From: Flavobacterium sp.
GTDB taxonomy: Bacteria > Bacteroidota > Bacteroidia > Flavobacteriales > Flavobacteriaceae
Length of the DNA: 38,697 nt
Reading direction: 5' to 3'
NCBI GenBank assembly: GCA_030151565.1
Contig: JASLDM010000093.1
Location: forward strand, 1-38,697
Under the pieces are notes generated by a model. It was not told the origin of the DNA. It worked only from the letters and a program-made list of their open reading frames with translations, and did not search any database. Below, piece by piece: positions 25,739 to 33,587 of this stretch. The position numbers and the translations under genes are program-made. How positions within the stretch are numbered: the stretch's first letter is position 1; each line of letters starts with the position of its first letter.

Positions 25739-28465
25739 TTATTTTTTAAGATATTCTCGCAAAACATATTGCAATATTCCTTCGTTTTTGTAGTATTCAA
25801 TTTCTATCGCTGAATCAAAGCGGGCTTCAACCTCAAATGTTATCGGATCAGCACCTTCTACCTCGGCAATAACTTTAAGGCGTTTATGAGGCGTTAAATC
25901 TTCTTTTAAACCTTGAATGGTAAAAGTTTCGGTACCAGATAAGCCTAAAGACGCTGCGGATTCTCCGGTTAAAAACTGAAGTGGAGCAACGCCCATACCT
26001 ACTAAATTACTGCGATGAATGCGTTCATAACTTTCGGCGATAACTGCTTTAATGCCTAATAAGAATGTTCCTTTAGCTGCCCAATCTCGAGAGGAACCAC
26101 TTCCGTATTCTTTCCCTGCCAGAACAATTAAGGGCGTATTTGTTTCACGATAGCGCATCGCAGTATCAAATACGGTTAAAGATTCTCCAGTAGGTAAAAA
26201 GGCACTATAACCTCCTTCTCGTGATGCTATTTTATTTTTAATACGCACATTGGCAAAAGTTCCACGTAGCATTACTTCGTGGTTCCCTCTACGAGAGCCG
26301 TATGAATTAAAGTCTTTCGGTACTACCCCTTGTTCTATTAAATACCTTCCAGCGGCCGATTCCTCATTGAAAGCACCTGCAGGAGAAATGTGGTCTGTGG
26401 TTACAGAATCTCCCAAGTAAAGTAGTGCACGAGCATCTTTAATGTCTTGCAATGGAGGTGGAGTTTCGCTGAGGTTTTCAAAAAAGGGTGCGCTACGTAT
26501 GTAACTTGATTGTGGGTTCCATTCAAATTTTTGACCCGTTGGCGCTGCCAAGCTTTTCCAATCTTGTTCTCCATCAAAAATCACTTTATAGACAGATTCA
26601 AAATCTTCTTGTTTAAGAGCAGCGTGCATAACTTCTCTAATTTCCTCGTGTGTGGGCCAAATATCTCTTAAATATACAGGACGACCATTTGGATCATAGT
26701 CTAATGGATCGTTTATTAAATCAATGTCTACACGTCCAACAAGTGCATAAGCAACAACAAGCATAGGCGACATTAAAAAATTCATTTTAATTTGTGGGTG
26801 TACGCGCGCTTCAAAGTTTCGGTTACCAGATAGTACTGAAGCCACTACTAAATCTCCTTTGGTTACGGCCTCCGCTATAGGTGCGGGTAGCGGTCCGCTA
26901 TTTCCAATACAAGATGTACAGCCATAGCCAACGGTATGGAAGCGAAGTGCTTCTAAATCTTCAGATAATCCCGAACGATTCAGATATTGCGTTACTACCT
27001 TAGATCCAGGAGCCAAACTGGTTTTAACCCAAGACTTGGTGCGCAAGCCTCGAGCTACTGCTTTTCGTGCCACAAGCCCTGCTCCAATCATTACTTCTGG
27101 ATTTGATGTGTTTGTACAGCTCGTGATAGCGGCTAATGCAATACTTCCGTCGCTGAGTACATATTCTTTGTTTTTTAGTTTGATGCGTACTGATTGTAAG
27201 TCTTCTTTCTCAACCTCCATAGGACGTTGGTTTTTTGAAGGCTCATAGGTAAAAGCAGTGCCTGAACCTCCTTCTGTGAGCCATGCGTTTTCTCTACGAT
27301 CGGCAGCTGCCACATAATTACGATGGTGTTCTTCTTTTAGTAATTGTGAAAAGGAAGCGCCTAAATCCTTTACGAATATTTTATCTTGTGGACGTTTAGG
27401 GCCAGCTACTGTTGGTTCTAGAGAAGCCAAGTCAAGCTCTACTACTGCCGTATAGGTGATTTCTTCCACTCCTGTGCGCCAAAGAAGATTTTCTTTACAA
27501 TATTCTTCAACCAATTGGATTTGTTCCGTACTGCGGTTTGTTTTTCGCATATAATCCAACGTTTGATTGTCTATTGGAAAATAGGTAACTGTACAACCAA
27601 ATTCAGGCGACATATTAGAAATCGTAGCCCTATCGGTTACGGATAGATGATCCAAAGCTGGGCCAAAAACTTCTACAAATTTACCAACTACACCGTATTT
27701 TCGGAGCAGTTGAGTAATGGCTAAAACCATATCGGTAGCCGTAGCTCCTTCTGGAATTTTACCCGTTAGTTTTAGTCCAATAACTTCAGGACAAGTAAAA
27801 TAAATAGGTTGCCCCAACATCGCTGCTTCCGCTTCGATTCCTCCAACGCCCCAGGCTACAACTCCAATACCGTTTACCATAGGAGTATGGGAATCTGTGC
27901 CGACTAAGGTATCGGGAAATGCCCACCCATCTCTCAGGATTACGCCTTTTGCGAGGTATTCTAAGTTTACCTGATGGCAAATACCCATTCCTGGAGGTAC
28001 CACCGTAAAGTTATCAAGACCTTGTTGTCCCCATTTTAGCAATTCATAACGTTCCGAATTGCGTTCGTATTCTTTCGTTACGTTTGCTTCATAGGAATAG
28101 TCCGTTCCAAAGTAATCGACTTGTACGGAGTGGTCGATAACTAAATCTACAGGTATGGCGGGATTAATTTTAGCGCCATCTTTACCCTTTCGGATAAATT
28201 CATCTCGTAAAGAAGCGAGATCTACTACAGCTGGTACTCCTGTAAAATCTTGCATTAAAACACGCGCGGGTTTAAATGGAATATCTTTATCAGTACCTTT
28301 TGGATCCCAATGGGCTAGAGTATCTATATGCTCATCTGTTACTACAAAGCCATCGTGATTTCTCAGCACATTTTCTAATAGTATTCTGATAGAAAATGGG
28401 AGTCGTTCAACAGCGACTCCTTTGTCTTGAAGCGCTTTTAAAGAGGCTATTTGGTAATTTGTCAT
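25739..28465 (-). CDS. acnA: Aconitate hydratase, AcnA type
   Basis: 908 residues from the ATG at 28465 (MTNYQIASLKALQ); the frame stays open to 28531 but the start chosen fits the family. The [4Fe-4S] ligands are C450 (SCTNTSNP), C516 and C519 (GYGCTSCIG). The swivel domain has the GSGSSRDWAAKG substrate loop. It is the long AcnA/IRP1-like form and converts citrate to isocitrate in the TCA cycle. It is placed between SQR and the persulfide dioxygenase-like gene, but on the other strand, so the link may be only positional. Confidence 0.95.
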   Translation of the reverse strand: MTNYQIASLKALQDKGVAVERLPFSIRILLENVLRNHDGFVVTDEHIDTLAHWDPKGTDKDIPFKPARVLMQDFTGVPAVVDLASLRDEFIRKGKDGAKINPAIPVDLVIDHSVQVDYFGTDYSYEANVTKEYERNSERYELLKWGQQGLDNFTVVPPGMGICHQVNLEYLAKGVILRDGWAFPDTLVGTDSHTPMVNGIGVVAWGVGGIEAEAAMLGQPIYFTCPEVIGLKLTGKIPEGATATDMVLAITQLLRKYGVVGKFVEVFGPALDHLSVTDRATISNMSPEFGCTVTYFPIDNQTLDYMRKTNRSTEQIQLVEEYCKENLLWRTGVEEITYTAVVELDLASLEPTVAGPKRPQDKIFVKDLGASFSQLLKEEHHRNYVAAADRRENAWLTEGGSGTAFTYEPSKNQRPMEVEKEDLQSVRIKLKNKEYVLSDGSIALAAITSCTNTSNPEVMIGAGLVARKAVARGLRTKSWVKTSLAPGSKVVTQYLNRSGLSEDLEALRFHTVGYGCTSCIGNSGPLPAPIAEAVTKGDLVVASVLSGNRNFEARVHPQIKMNFLMSPMLVVAYALVGRVDIDLINDPLDYDPNGRPVYLRDIWPTHEEIREVMHAALKQEDFESVYKVIFDGEQDWKSLAAPTGQKFEWNPQSSYIRSAPFFENLSETPPPLQDIKDARALLYLGDSVTTDHISPAGAFNEESAAGRYLIEQGVVPKDFNSYGSRRGNHEVMLRGTFANVRIKNKIASREGGYSAFLPTGESLTVFDTAMRYRETNTPLIVLAGKEYGSGSSRDWAAKGTFLLGIKAVIAESYERIHRSNLVGMGVAPLQFLTGESAASLGLSGTETFTIQGLKEDLTPHKRLKVIAEVEGADPITFEVEARFDSAIEIEYYKNEGILQYVLREYLKK

Positions 28466-28672
28466 AGTTGTTAATTTTTTTGGTTGTCCTAATTTACAAA
28501 AAACTAAGATTTTTAAGGGATTAATTAACATACTTTAATGATTTCCAGTTGTTTGGTTTTAAGTTTATCTAAATTAGTTGGGTTAATGAATCTTTTTTAA
28601 GAACTACACTGCGAATTTGTACAATTGGTTTTTGCTTAGAAGTGTGTAAAATGTTGAAAATGATTTATAAAG

Positions 28673-28686
28673 CTGATTATTGTCAG
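28673..28686. promoter_or_regulatory. Possible operator upstream of the MBL/rhodanese gene
   Basis: CTGATTATTGTCAG, with CTGA/TCAG arms. Its centre (28679.5) is 36.5 bp from the last base of the promoter-like TAATTTTA at 28709-28716, the same geometry as the GTWAC-N4-GTTAC sites, but the half-site sequence differs and the -7 box is weak. Confidence 0.3.
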
Positions 28687-28695
28687 TTTTTGTTC

Positions 28696-28724
28696 GATTT
28701 TAGTTTATTAATTTTACTAAAATC
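28696..28724. promoter_or_regulatory. Perfect 9-bp inverted repeat before the MBL/rhodanese gene
   Basis: GATTTTAGT and ACTAAAATC separated by 11 bp, ending 17 bp before the ATG and overlapping the promoter-like TAATTTTA. It could be a repressor operator or an mRNA leader hairpin. Confidence 0.4.
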
Positions 28725-28741
28725 AATAAAAGGGACTGATA

Positions 28742-30160
28742 ATGAAAATAGAACAGATTTACACGGGCTGTATTGCACATGCAGCTTATTATGTTGAGAG
28801 TGAGGGTGTGGCAGCCATTTTTGATCCGCTGCGTGATGTGCAGGCGTATATTGACCGTGCAACAAAAGACAAAGCAGTTATAAAATACGTGTTTGAAACA
28901 CATTTTCACGCTGATTTTGTTAGTGGACACTTAGATTTAAAAGAAAAAACAGGCGCACAGATTGTATTTGGACCTACGGCTCAGCCTTCTTATGAAGCTA
29001 TTATTGCGGCGGATGGACAAGTATTTGAGCTTGGAAAAATTAAAATAAAATTGCTTCATACACCAGGGCATACTATGGAGAGTAGTACCTATTTGATTTA
29101 TGATGAGAAAGGTAAAGAGCACGCTATAATTACCGGTGATACTTTGTTTATTGGCGATGTAGGGCGTCCAGATTTGGTGCAATACGTAAAATCAGAAATA
29201 ACCGAGGAAATTTTAGCAAGACACTTGTTTCAATCGTTGCGCAATAAAATAATGCCTTTACCGGATGACCTCATTGTATATCCAAATCACGGAGCAGGAA
29301 GTGCTTGTGGAAAAAATATGAGCAAAGAGACTACGGATACTTTAGGGAACCAAAAGAAAACAAATTACGCATTGCGTGCAGATATGACGGAAGAGGAGTT
29401 TGTAAAAGTTCTTTTGACTGGCTTGACAGCGCCTCCGGGGTATTTTCCAAAAAATGTGCTAATGAATATTCAGGGTTATGATACTTTGGATTCCGTTTTA
29501 GCACACGCCAACACCCCTTTATCTGTTGCTGATTTTAACGCGCAAATGGCTAAGGATGACGTGTTGATTTTGGATACGAGAGATCCTCAAGATTTTGCAA
29601 AAGGATTTATTCCTAATAGCTTAAATATCGGACTTAATGGTCCATTTGCAATGTGGGTTGGAGAAGTGATTAAGGATATTAAACAAAAGATTGTATTGGT
29701 AACAGCTTTAGGAAAAGAAGAAGAAAGTATGATACGACTTTCACGCGTGGGTTACGATCATACCATAGGATTTCTAGAAGGAGGTTTTGACAGTTGGCAA
29801 AAAGCAAAAAAACCGGTATTATCTATCAGAAGACTGATGCCTAAAGAAATGGAGCGTACTTATTTGGATAAAAAAGGCTCGTTGTTGGATGTTCGAAAGC
29901 AAACAGAGTTTGAATCAGAGCATTTAAAAGATTCAAAAAACATTCCTTTAAATGTTTTAGAAAGTCAGCTGGCAACTTTATCTAAAGAAACTCCTTACAT
30001 TATTTACTGTGCAGGAGGATATCGAAGCATGATTGCGGCTTCTATTTTTATGCGTAAAGGTTATAGTAAAATTGTAGATGTGGTTGGAGGCTATTCGGCA
30101 ATAGCAAAGGAAACAGATTTGCCTAAAACAGATTATAGCTGTCCAACTTCGAAATTATAA
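28742..30160 (+). CDS. MBL-fold / rhodanese protein, persulfide dioxygenase-sulfurtransferase type
   Basis: 472 residues. The metallo-beta-lactamase domain (1-~250) has HFHADFVSGH (H54, H56, D58, H63), PGHTMES, GDTLFIGDVGRPDL and YPNHGAGS, the ligand set of single-iron persulfide dioxygenases (ETHE1/CstB). The first rhodanese-like domain (~260-360) has no Cys in its active loop (VTALGKEEES), while the second (~370-465) has C423 in YCAGGYRS. This is the layout of CstB-like enzymes that oxidize persulfide to sulfite/thiosulfate. It should act downstream of the SQR gene product. The purine-rich AGGGA before the ATG is one of few Shine-Dalgarno-like sites here. Confidence 0.88.
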   Translation: MKIEQIYTGCIAHAAYYVESEGVAAIFDPLRDVQAYIDRATKDKAVIKYVFETHFHADFVSGHLDLKEKTGAQIVFGPTAQPSYEAIIAADGQVFELGKIKIKLLHTPGHTMESSTYLIYDEKGKEHAIITGDTLFIGDVGRPDLVQYVKSEITEEILARHLFQSLRNKIMPLPDDLIVYPNHGAGSACGKNMSKETTDTLGNQKKTNYALRADMTEEEFVKVLLTGLTAPPGYFPKNVLMNIQGYDTLDSVLAHANTPLSVADFNAQMAKDDVLILDTRDPQDFAKGFIPNSLNIGLNGPFAMWVGEVIKDIKQKIVLVTALGKEEESMIRLSRVGYDHTIGFLEGGFDSWQKAKKPVLSIRRLMPKEMERTYLDKKGSLLDVRKQTEFESEHLKDSKNIPLNVLESQLATLSKETPYIIYCAGGYRSMIAASIFMRKGYSKIVDVVGGYSAIAKETDLPKTDYSCPTSKL

Positions 30161-30181
30161 TTTTTTAAGTTGAGTTAGGAA

Positions 30182-30217
30182 AAAGCCTCTTGATTGAAGA
30201 ATTAAGAGGCTTTTTTA
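30182..30217. terminator. Bidirectional terminator between MBL/rhodanese and GNAT genes
   Basis: 10-bp stem AAAGCCTCTT/AAGAGGCTTT (30182-30191 with 30204-30213), 12-nt loop, T-run right and A-run left. Confidence 0.85.
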
Positions 30218-30243
30218 TTTTTCTAAAAAAATAGGCGTATATA

Positions 30244-30693
30244 TTACACCTCGATTTGATAAATTCTAGATTGTTCCCCCCAAGGGTGATGTCCTGTTCC
30301 AATGTGTTCAAAACCATACTTTTCATAATAGCCAATATGCTCCGTACACAAATGCAAATGCTTAAACCCTGAAGCTTTGGTATCTTCTTTTGCCTTATCA
30401 ATTAGTATTGATCCATATGCATTTCCTCTATGGTTCTCATCGATATATACTGCACAAAGCCAAGGGTATAAATCCATTCTACTGACAAAATCATTTGTGA
30501 TTAATCCAGCACATCCAATTATTTCACCCTCTTTTTCTAATAAATACCATTGTGGTAAACATTGCGTTGCACCAATACTATTCGAGATGCAGTCCTCATA
30601 GATGATAGGGGATACTTGAGGCCAACTCGCTTGTAAATAGCGTATTGCCTTTTCTCGGTATTCAGGATTTTCTCTTACAGATAGTAGTTTCAT
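30244..30693 (-). CDS. GNAT family N-acetyltransferase
   Basis: 149 residues of a Gcn5-related acetyltransferase. The acetyl-CoA binding motif A is seen as VYIDENHRGNAYGSILID (R-G-N-A-Y-G) and the C-terminal YYEKYGFEHIG motif B is typical. The acceptor substrate cannot be told. Single gene, convergent with the MBL/rhodanese gene; the 233 bp upstream hold no other gene that I recognise. It marks the left edge of the accessory stretch. Confidence 0.88.
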   Translation of the reverse strand: MKLLSVRENPEYREKAIRYLQASWPQVSPIIYEDCISNSIGATQCLPQWYLLEKEGEIIGCAGLITNDFVSRMDLYPWLCAVYIDENHRGNAYGSILIDKAKEDTKASGFKHLHLCTEHIGYYEKYGFEHIGTGHHPWGEQSRIYQIEV

Positions 30694-30909
30694 TTAGCGG
30701 TATTTATTGAAGTGAGTTATGATGAGCTGCATAGTGGTCCTTTTCGTTATGCGAACACTAGACGAGGGTTAAGTTACGAATTTTAAATACAATTATTTTC
30801 TATTCTCTTCATTTTGGCGTTCTTGCCCACTTTTGACGTTTGTTGAATTGGTTAAGTAGCTGGTATTTAAGTGGTTGTTTGTTTTTTTAACCCTCTTATT
30901 TGTGATTTC
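30694..30909. other. Gene-free stretch before the first GACCCGAA repeat
   Basis: No credible gene. It contains the octamer GTTATGCG at 30746-30753, seen again at 31810-31817. Otherwise AT-rich with no structure noticed. Confidence 0.5.
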
Positions 30910-30989
30910 TTCGGGTTTTGTTCGGGTCAAGCTCTATACTCTTTGGGTTGGAGGCCTTTTTTCCGAAGAAGACCCGAATGAGACCCGAA
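30910..30989. repeat. GACCCGAA inverted-repeat element, copy 1
   Basis: Left arm TTCGGGTTTTGTTCGGGTC (30910-30928) pairs at 16 of 19 positions with the right arm at 30971-30989, which itself is a tandem of ACCCGAA. Between them is a 42-nt segment. 30943-30989 matches 31515-31561 (copy 2) at 37 of 47 positions. Confidence 0.65.
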
Positions 30990-31244
30990 TACAGCTCGAA
31001 GAAACTCCGATTGAAATATGGTTAAAATGATGTAAGTATAGGAAAGATATATTGCAACACTTTTGGAGTGATCACGAGTTTGTGCTTTTTTTAATGCCTT
31101 AAAATTGGTTGACGAATCGTCCTCGTGTGTTTTAGGTGGCGCGCCAATGTGGTTCTTCAATAATGTGGTGAAGATGTTGCACAGTACAATAGAAAGCAAA
31201 AAGACATATAAAGAAGATAAAAGAGTCATTTCCAAAATAAGCAC
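30927..31244 (-). CDS. Small hypothetical membrane protein, doubtful
   Basis: 105 residues, not recognised. An N-terminal hydrophobic segment (about 2-28) is followed by a polar part and a second hydrophobic patch (AIYLSYTYIILTIF). The last ~25 residues are encoded by the GACCCGAA repeat element, so the C-terminus is probably not under ordinary protein selection. It may be a real small membrane protein whose end was replaced by the repeat, or not a gene. No promoter box was found. Confidence 0.3.
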   Translation of the reverse strand: MLILEMTLLSSLYVFLLSIVLCNIFTTLLKNHIGAPPKTHEDDSSTNFKALKKAQTRDHSKSVAIYLSYTYIILTIFQSEFLRAVFGSHSGLLRKKGLQPKEYRA

Positions 31245-31336
31245 ATTTACATAGATTACAGATTTCCTAGATCACTACTTCTAGGATTCTTTGCAAACCT
31301 ACAACCTTTGTAACGGATTGTTTTTTAAGATGATGC

Positions 31337-31420
31337 TTTTGATAGTAAATGATAGATTTTGATAGCAAATGATAGTTTTTGCTCACTTTTGCTCATTTTT
31401 GATGAAAATGCTCACTTTTG
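31337..31420. repeat. Short tandem repeats
   Basis: Two 19-base units TTTTGATAGYAAATGATAG (31337-31355, 31357-31375) are followed by three copies of GCTCAYTTTTG at 31381, 31391 and 31410. Confidence 0.7.
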
Positions 31421-31480
31421 ATAATTTATTAAAACTAATAAACTGATAATCAGTGTTTTGTGTGTTTTTAAAATGAGTTT

Positions 31481-31572
31481 GTTCGGATCGGCTTCGGAAG
31501 AGTCCAGTGTTTGCTTGGGTTTGAGGGCTGTTTTGCGAAGGTGACTCGGACAAGACCCGAACAAGCTCCGAC
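31481..31572. repeat. GACCCGAA inverted-repeat element, copy 2
   Basis: A diverged direct copy of the element at 30910-30989, offset by 572 bp. The central TTGGGTTTGAGGGCTGTTTTGCGAAG-like segment and the right arm (31543-31561) are the conserved parts; differences in the right arm are all transitions. The left arm is more degenerate. Confidence 0.6.
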
Positions 31573-31837
31573 TAATTTTAATCAAAAACTGCCTGAATCG
31601 CGATTGTTTTGAGCCGTTGGCAAAATTACAAAAAAAGTCAATACTAAAAGTATTAGCGGATTAGAAAGCCGAAACTTTTAACTATACAATATTTTGATAA
31701 ACAGTCTTTTATTGTTTTTAAAGTTGTGAAAAAAGTTAATATAATTGGCTGTTGGGACAAAAAATGTGAAACTTTCAATTTCTCCTTTAAACCGCCATTT
31801 CGGTAATATGTTATGCGTTCGCCCTTCTCTTTCTTAA

Positions 31838-32335
31838 TTAGTTTGGTGAGTTAAGTGCCATCTTGTTTCCTTCCGTGTCAAGGAATTTTGCAAAGTATCC
31901 ACTTTCGTCTGCGTGAGGTGTTTTAGGTACTAATATTTCTCCGCCATTTTTTTCAACTCTGTCAAGAACTACTTGCAAATTTTCTCCTGCATTTAAGTAA
32001 ATTGTTACTCCATCAGCAGATGGTTTGTAACCGTCTGCCTGGATTATGATACCTGTTATTATTTGCCCTTCATAAGGTAATATTCCCATTTGCATTCCTT
32101 CAACATCCATTTTTTCTATTTTAATGTCCAATAATGCCTGATAAAAATTAATTGCTCGTGAAATATCCGTTGCTGGAATCTCAAACATTGAAATGTAACT
32201 TTTCATATTTTGTTCTTTTGAATTTGATATTCTGTCTTTTGTTGGTGCTTCAGAATTTGTCTTGTTCGAATTTTTGCACGAGACAAAACACATAACGGAA
32301 ACCAACGAAGCAAAAATTATTCTTTTGAAAGCCAT
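31838..32335 (-). CDS. VOC (glyoxalase-fold) family lipoprotein
   Basis: 165 residues. The N-terminus is a lipoprotein signal with lipobox Cys C20 (SVMCFVSC), then a low-complexity linker, then a vicinal oxygen chelate domain (MFEIPATDISRAINFYQALL ... GYFAKFLDTEGNKMAL). Family members bind metals or act in resistance or isomerization; the substrate is unknown. A Met at residue 44 (MKSYISMFEIP) would give the cytoplasmic form usual for this family, so the lipoprotein part deserves checking. The AraC-type regulator is encoded just upstream on the same strand. Confidence 0.82.
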   Translation of the reverse strand: MAFKRIIFASLVSVMCFVSCKNSNKTNSEAPTKDRISNSKEQNMKSYISMFEIPATDISRAINFYQALLDIKIEKMDVEGMQMGILPYEGQIITGIIIQADGYKPSADGVTIYLNAGENLQVVLDRVEKNGGEILVPKTPHADESGYFAKFLDTEGNKMALNSPN

Positions 32336-32360
32336 TGTTGTTTTAATTTTAATTCAAGAG

Positions 32361-32368
32361 CAAAATTA
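32361..32368 (-). promoter_or_regulatory. -7 promoter element for the VOC gene
   Basis: TAATTTTG on the minus strand, 25 bases before the ATG at 32335. The surrounding GCAAAATTACAA is repeated at 31620-31631. Confidence 0.5.
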
Positions 32369-32416
32369 CAAGCAATCAGAAAGTCAAAATAGTAAAAATG
32401 CGACACTATAAAGACT

Positions 32417-33232
32417 TTATTTGTAGAAAAGTGAAGATAGTGTCATGCTTTCATTGTTTAGAAATTCTTTTGGTGTTACACCAACGAGCTCCTTAAAATC
32501 TTTTATAAAGTGATTTTGGTCGAAATACTCACTCTCGTAGGCAATATTTGTGAGTGTTTCTGATTTTTTGTTTAGCATAAAATTTAAAGTTGTTTGTAGT
32601 CGAATAGCTTTTCCTAACTGCTTTGGACTAATGCCAATTTGTTTTTTAAAGTGTCTTTCAAGCTGTCTTCTCTTTGAAGTGTCATCTTTCAAAAGTACAT
32701 TTATGGACGTTGTTCCATTAGTTTTGAGAAGAGCTTCAACGGTTGATTTTACAATATTATTTATTGTATCTGTTTCATTAAGAATTTTTAGAAGAAAGTT
32801 TTCAATAATTTCAATTCTCTGTTGTGTGCTAATAGCTTTTATCATTCGTTGCTCTAATTCATCGGCCACTACTTGCCCGAAAAGTTCTGAAATAGGTGTT
32901 TCCTTATCGGCCAAGTTTTCAAGAGGAATTTTTACGAAATTGGTAAATCCAATAGGATAGAAACAAACTGCGAAAGTGTCAACATTTCCTGTAGGCAAGA
33001 TATCAAATGATTTGGTTCTCTGTCCCATTACCATTGAATTGGGATGAAGTATAAAGTCTGTTTCCGATGTGAATTTTTTAATTTTATCGGAAAAATTGAA
33101 AGTCATTTCTATACATCCATCAGGTACGATTTTTTGCTTTTGATTATTTGGGTCAAATGGCACTTTCAAGGTCCAATAAAATTTGACTATGGATTCTAAA
33201 TCTATATGTGGCTTAAATGTCTTATAGTTCAT
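32417..33232 (-). CDS. AraC family transcriptional regulator
   Basis: 271 residues. The N-terminal ~150 residues match the DUF6597-type domain common in front of AraC domains (FYWTLKVPFD, PDGCIEMTFNF, FAVCFYPIGFTNF). The C-terminal helix-turn-helix pair covers about 160-260 (GISPKQLGKAIRLQ, LTNIAYESEYFDQNHFIKDFKELVGVTPKEF). It is 81 bp upstream of the VOC gene on the same strand and may regulate it. The ligand is unknown. Confidence 0.88.
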   Translation of the reverse strand: MNYKTFKPHIDLESIVKFYWTLKVPFDPNNQKQKIVPDGCIEMTFNFSDKIKKFTSETDFILHPNSMVMGQRTKSFDILPTGNVDTFAVCFYPIGFTNFVKIPLENLADKETPISELFGQVVADELEQRMIKAISTQQRIEIIENFLLKILNETDTINNIVKSTVEALLKTNGTTSINVLLKDDTSKRRQLERHFKKQIGISPKQLGKAIRLQTTLNFMLNKKSETLTNIAYESEYFDQNHFIKDFKELVGVTPKEFLNNESMTLSSLFYK

Positions 33233-33552
33233 TTATGCAGAATGTTTCATAGAGTGATGTATAACACTTATATACGTATTTCGTTAAATTAAGCACTAAT
33301 ATAATTAGTTTTTTAAAATTATATCTAGGTCTATATTTAGATGATTTATCTTCATAACATATCAAACATTTATGAAACAACAATACGGAATTCCGTAAAG
33401 GCCTTGTTTTATGAGTGAAAACTATTTTATAGTTTTAAAATATTGAAATGCAGTATGCTTGGATAGTGTAGTAGGGAAGAGGATATAGATTCAAGAAAGG
33501 TTACTTTACAAATTAGTTTAGAGTGTGAGGTTCTCTATTCATTTTTAGAAAA
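33233..33552. other. Gene-free stretch left of the integration site
   Basis: About 320 bp with no gene seen. It contains a perfect 14-bp palindrome TACGGAATTCCGTA at 33384-33397. This should be the original chromosome downstream of the tRNA gene. Confidence 0.5.
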
Positions 33553-33587
33553 TAAAAAAACCGATAACGTAAGTTATCGGTTTTTTT
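33553..33587 (-). terminator. Terminator of the interrupted tRNA gene
   Basis: Perfect 8-bp stem CCGATAAC/GTTATCGG (33561-33568 with 33573-33580), 4-nt loop, A-run left and T-run right. On the minus strand it follows the tRNA 3' end directly. Confidence 0.82.

Larger units (their letters stand above)
31245..31837. other. 593-bp gene-free stretch with several repeat types
   Basis: No convincing gene on either strand. It holds short tandem repeats (31337-31420), a palindrome ACTGAT-A-ATCAGT (31442-31454), copy 2 of the GACCCGAA element (31481-31572), a promoter-like TAATTTTG on the minus strand (31621-31628) with no gene behind it, and the octamer GTTATGCG (31810-31817). Confidence 0.6.

Noticed and set aside
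25739..28465. Aconitase as part of the sulfide regulon
   Set aside because: It lies between SQR and the persulfide-type gene but on the opposite strand, and no GTWAC-type site is seen upstream.
32550..32960. 136-codon open frame on the plus strand
   Set aside because: Antisense to the AraC-type regulator gene; the AraC frame carries the family motifs.
33495..33513. Further GTWAC-N4-GTTAC site
   Set aside because: GTTAC is followed after four bases by CAAAT, not a half-site; the same holds for GTAAC at 18416 and 31311.
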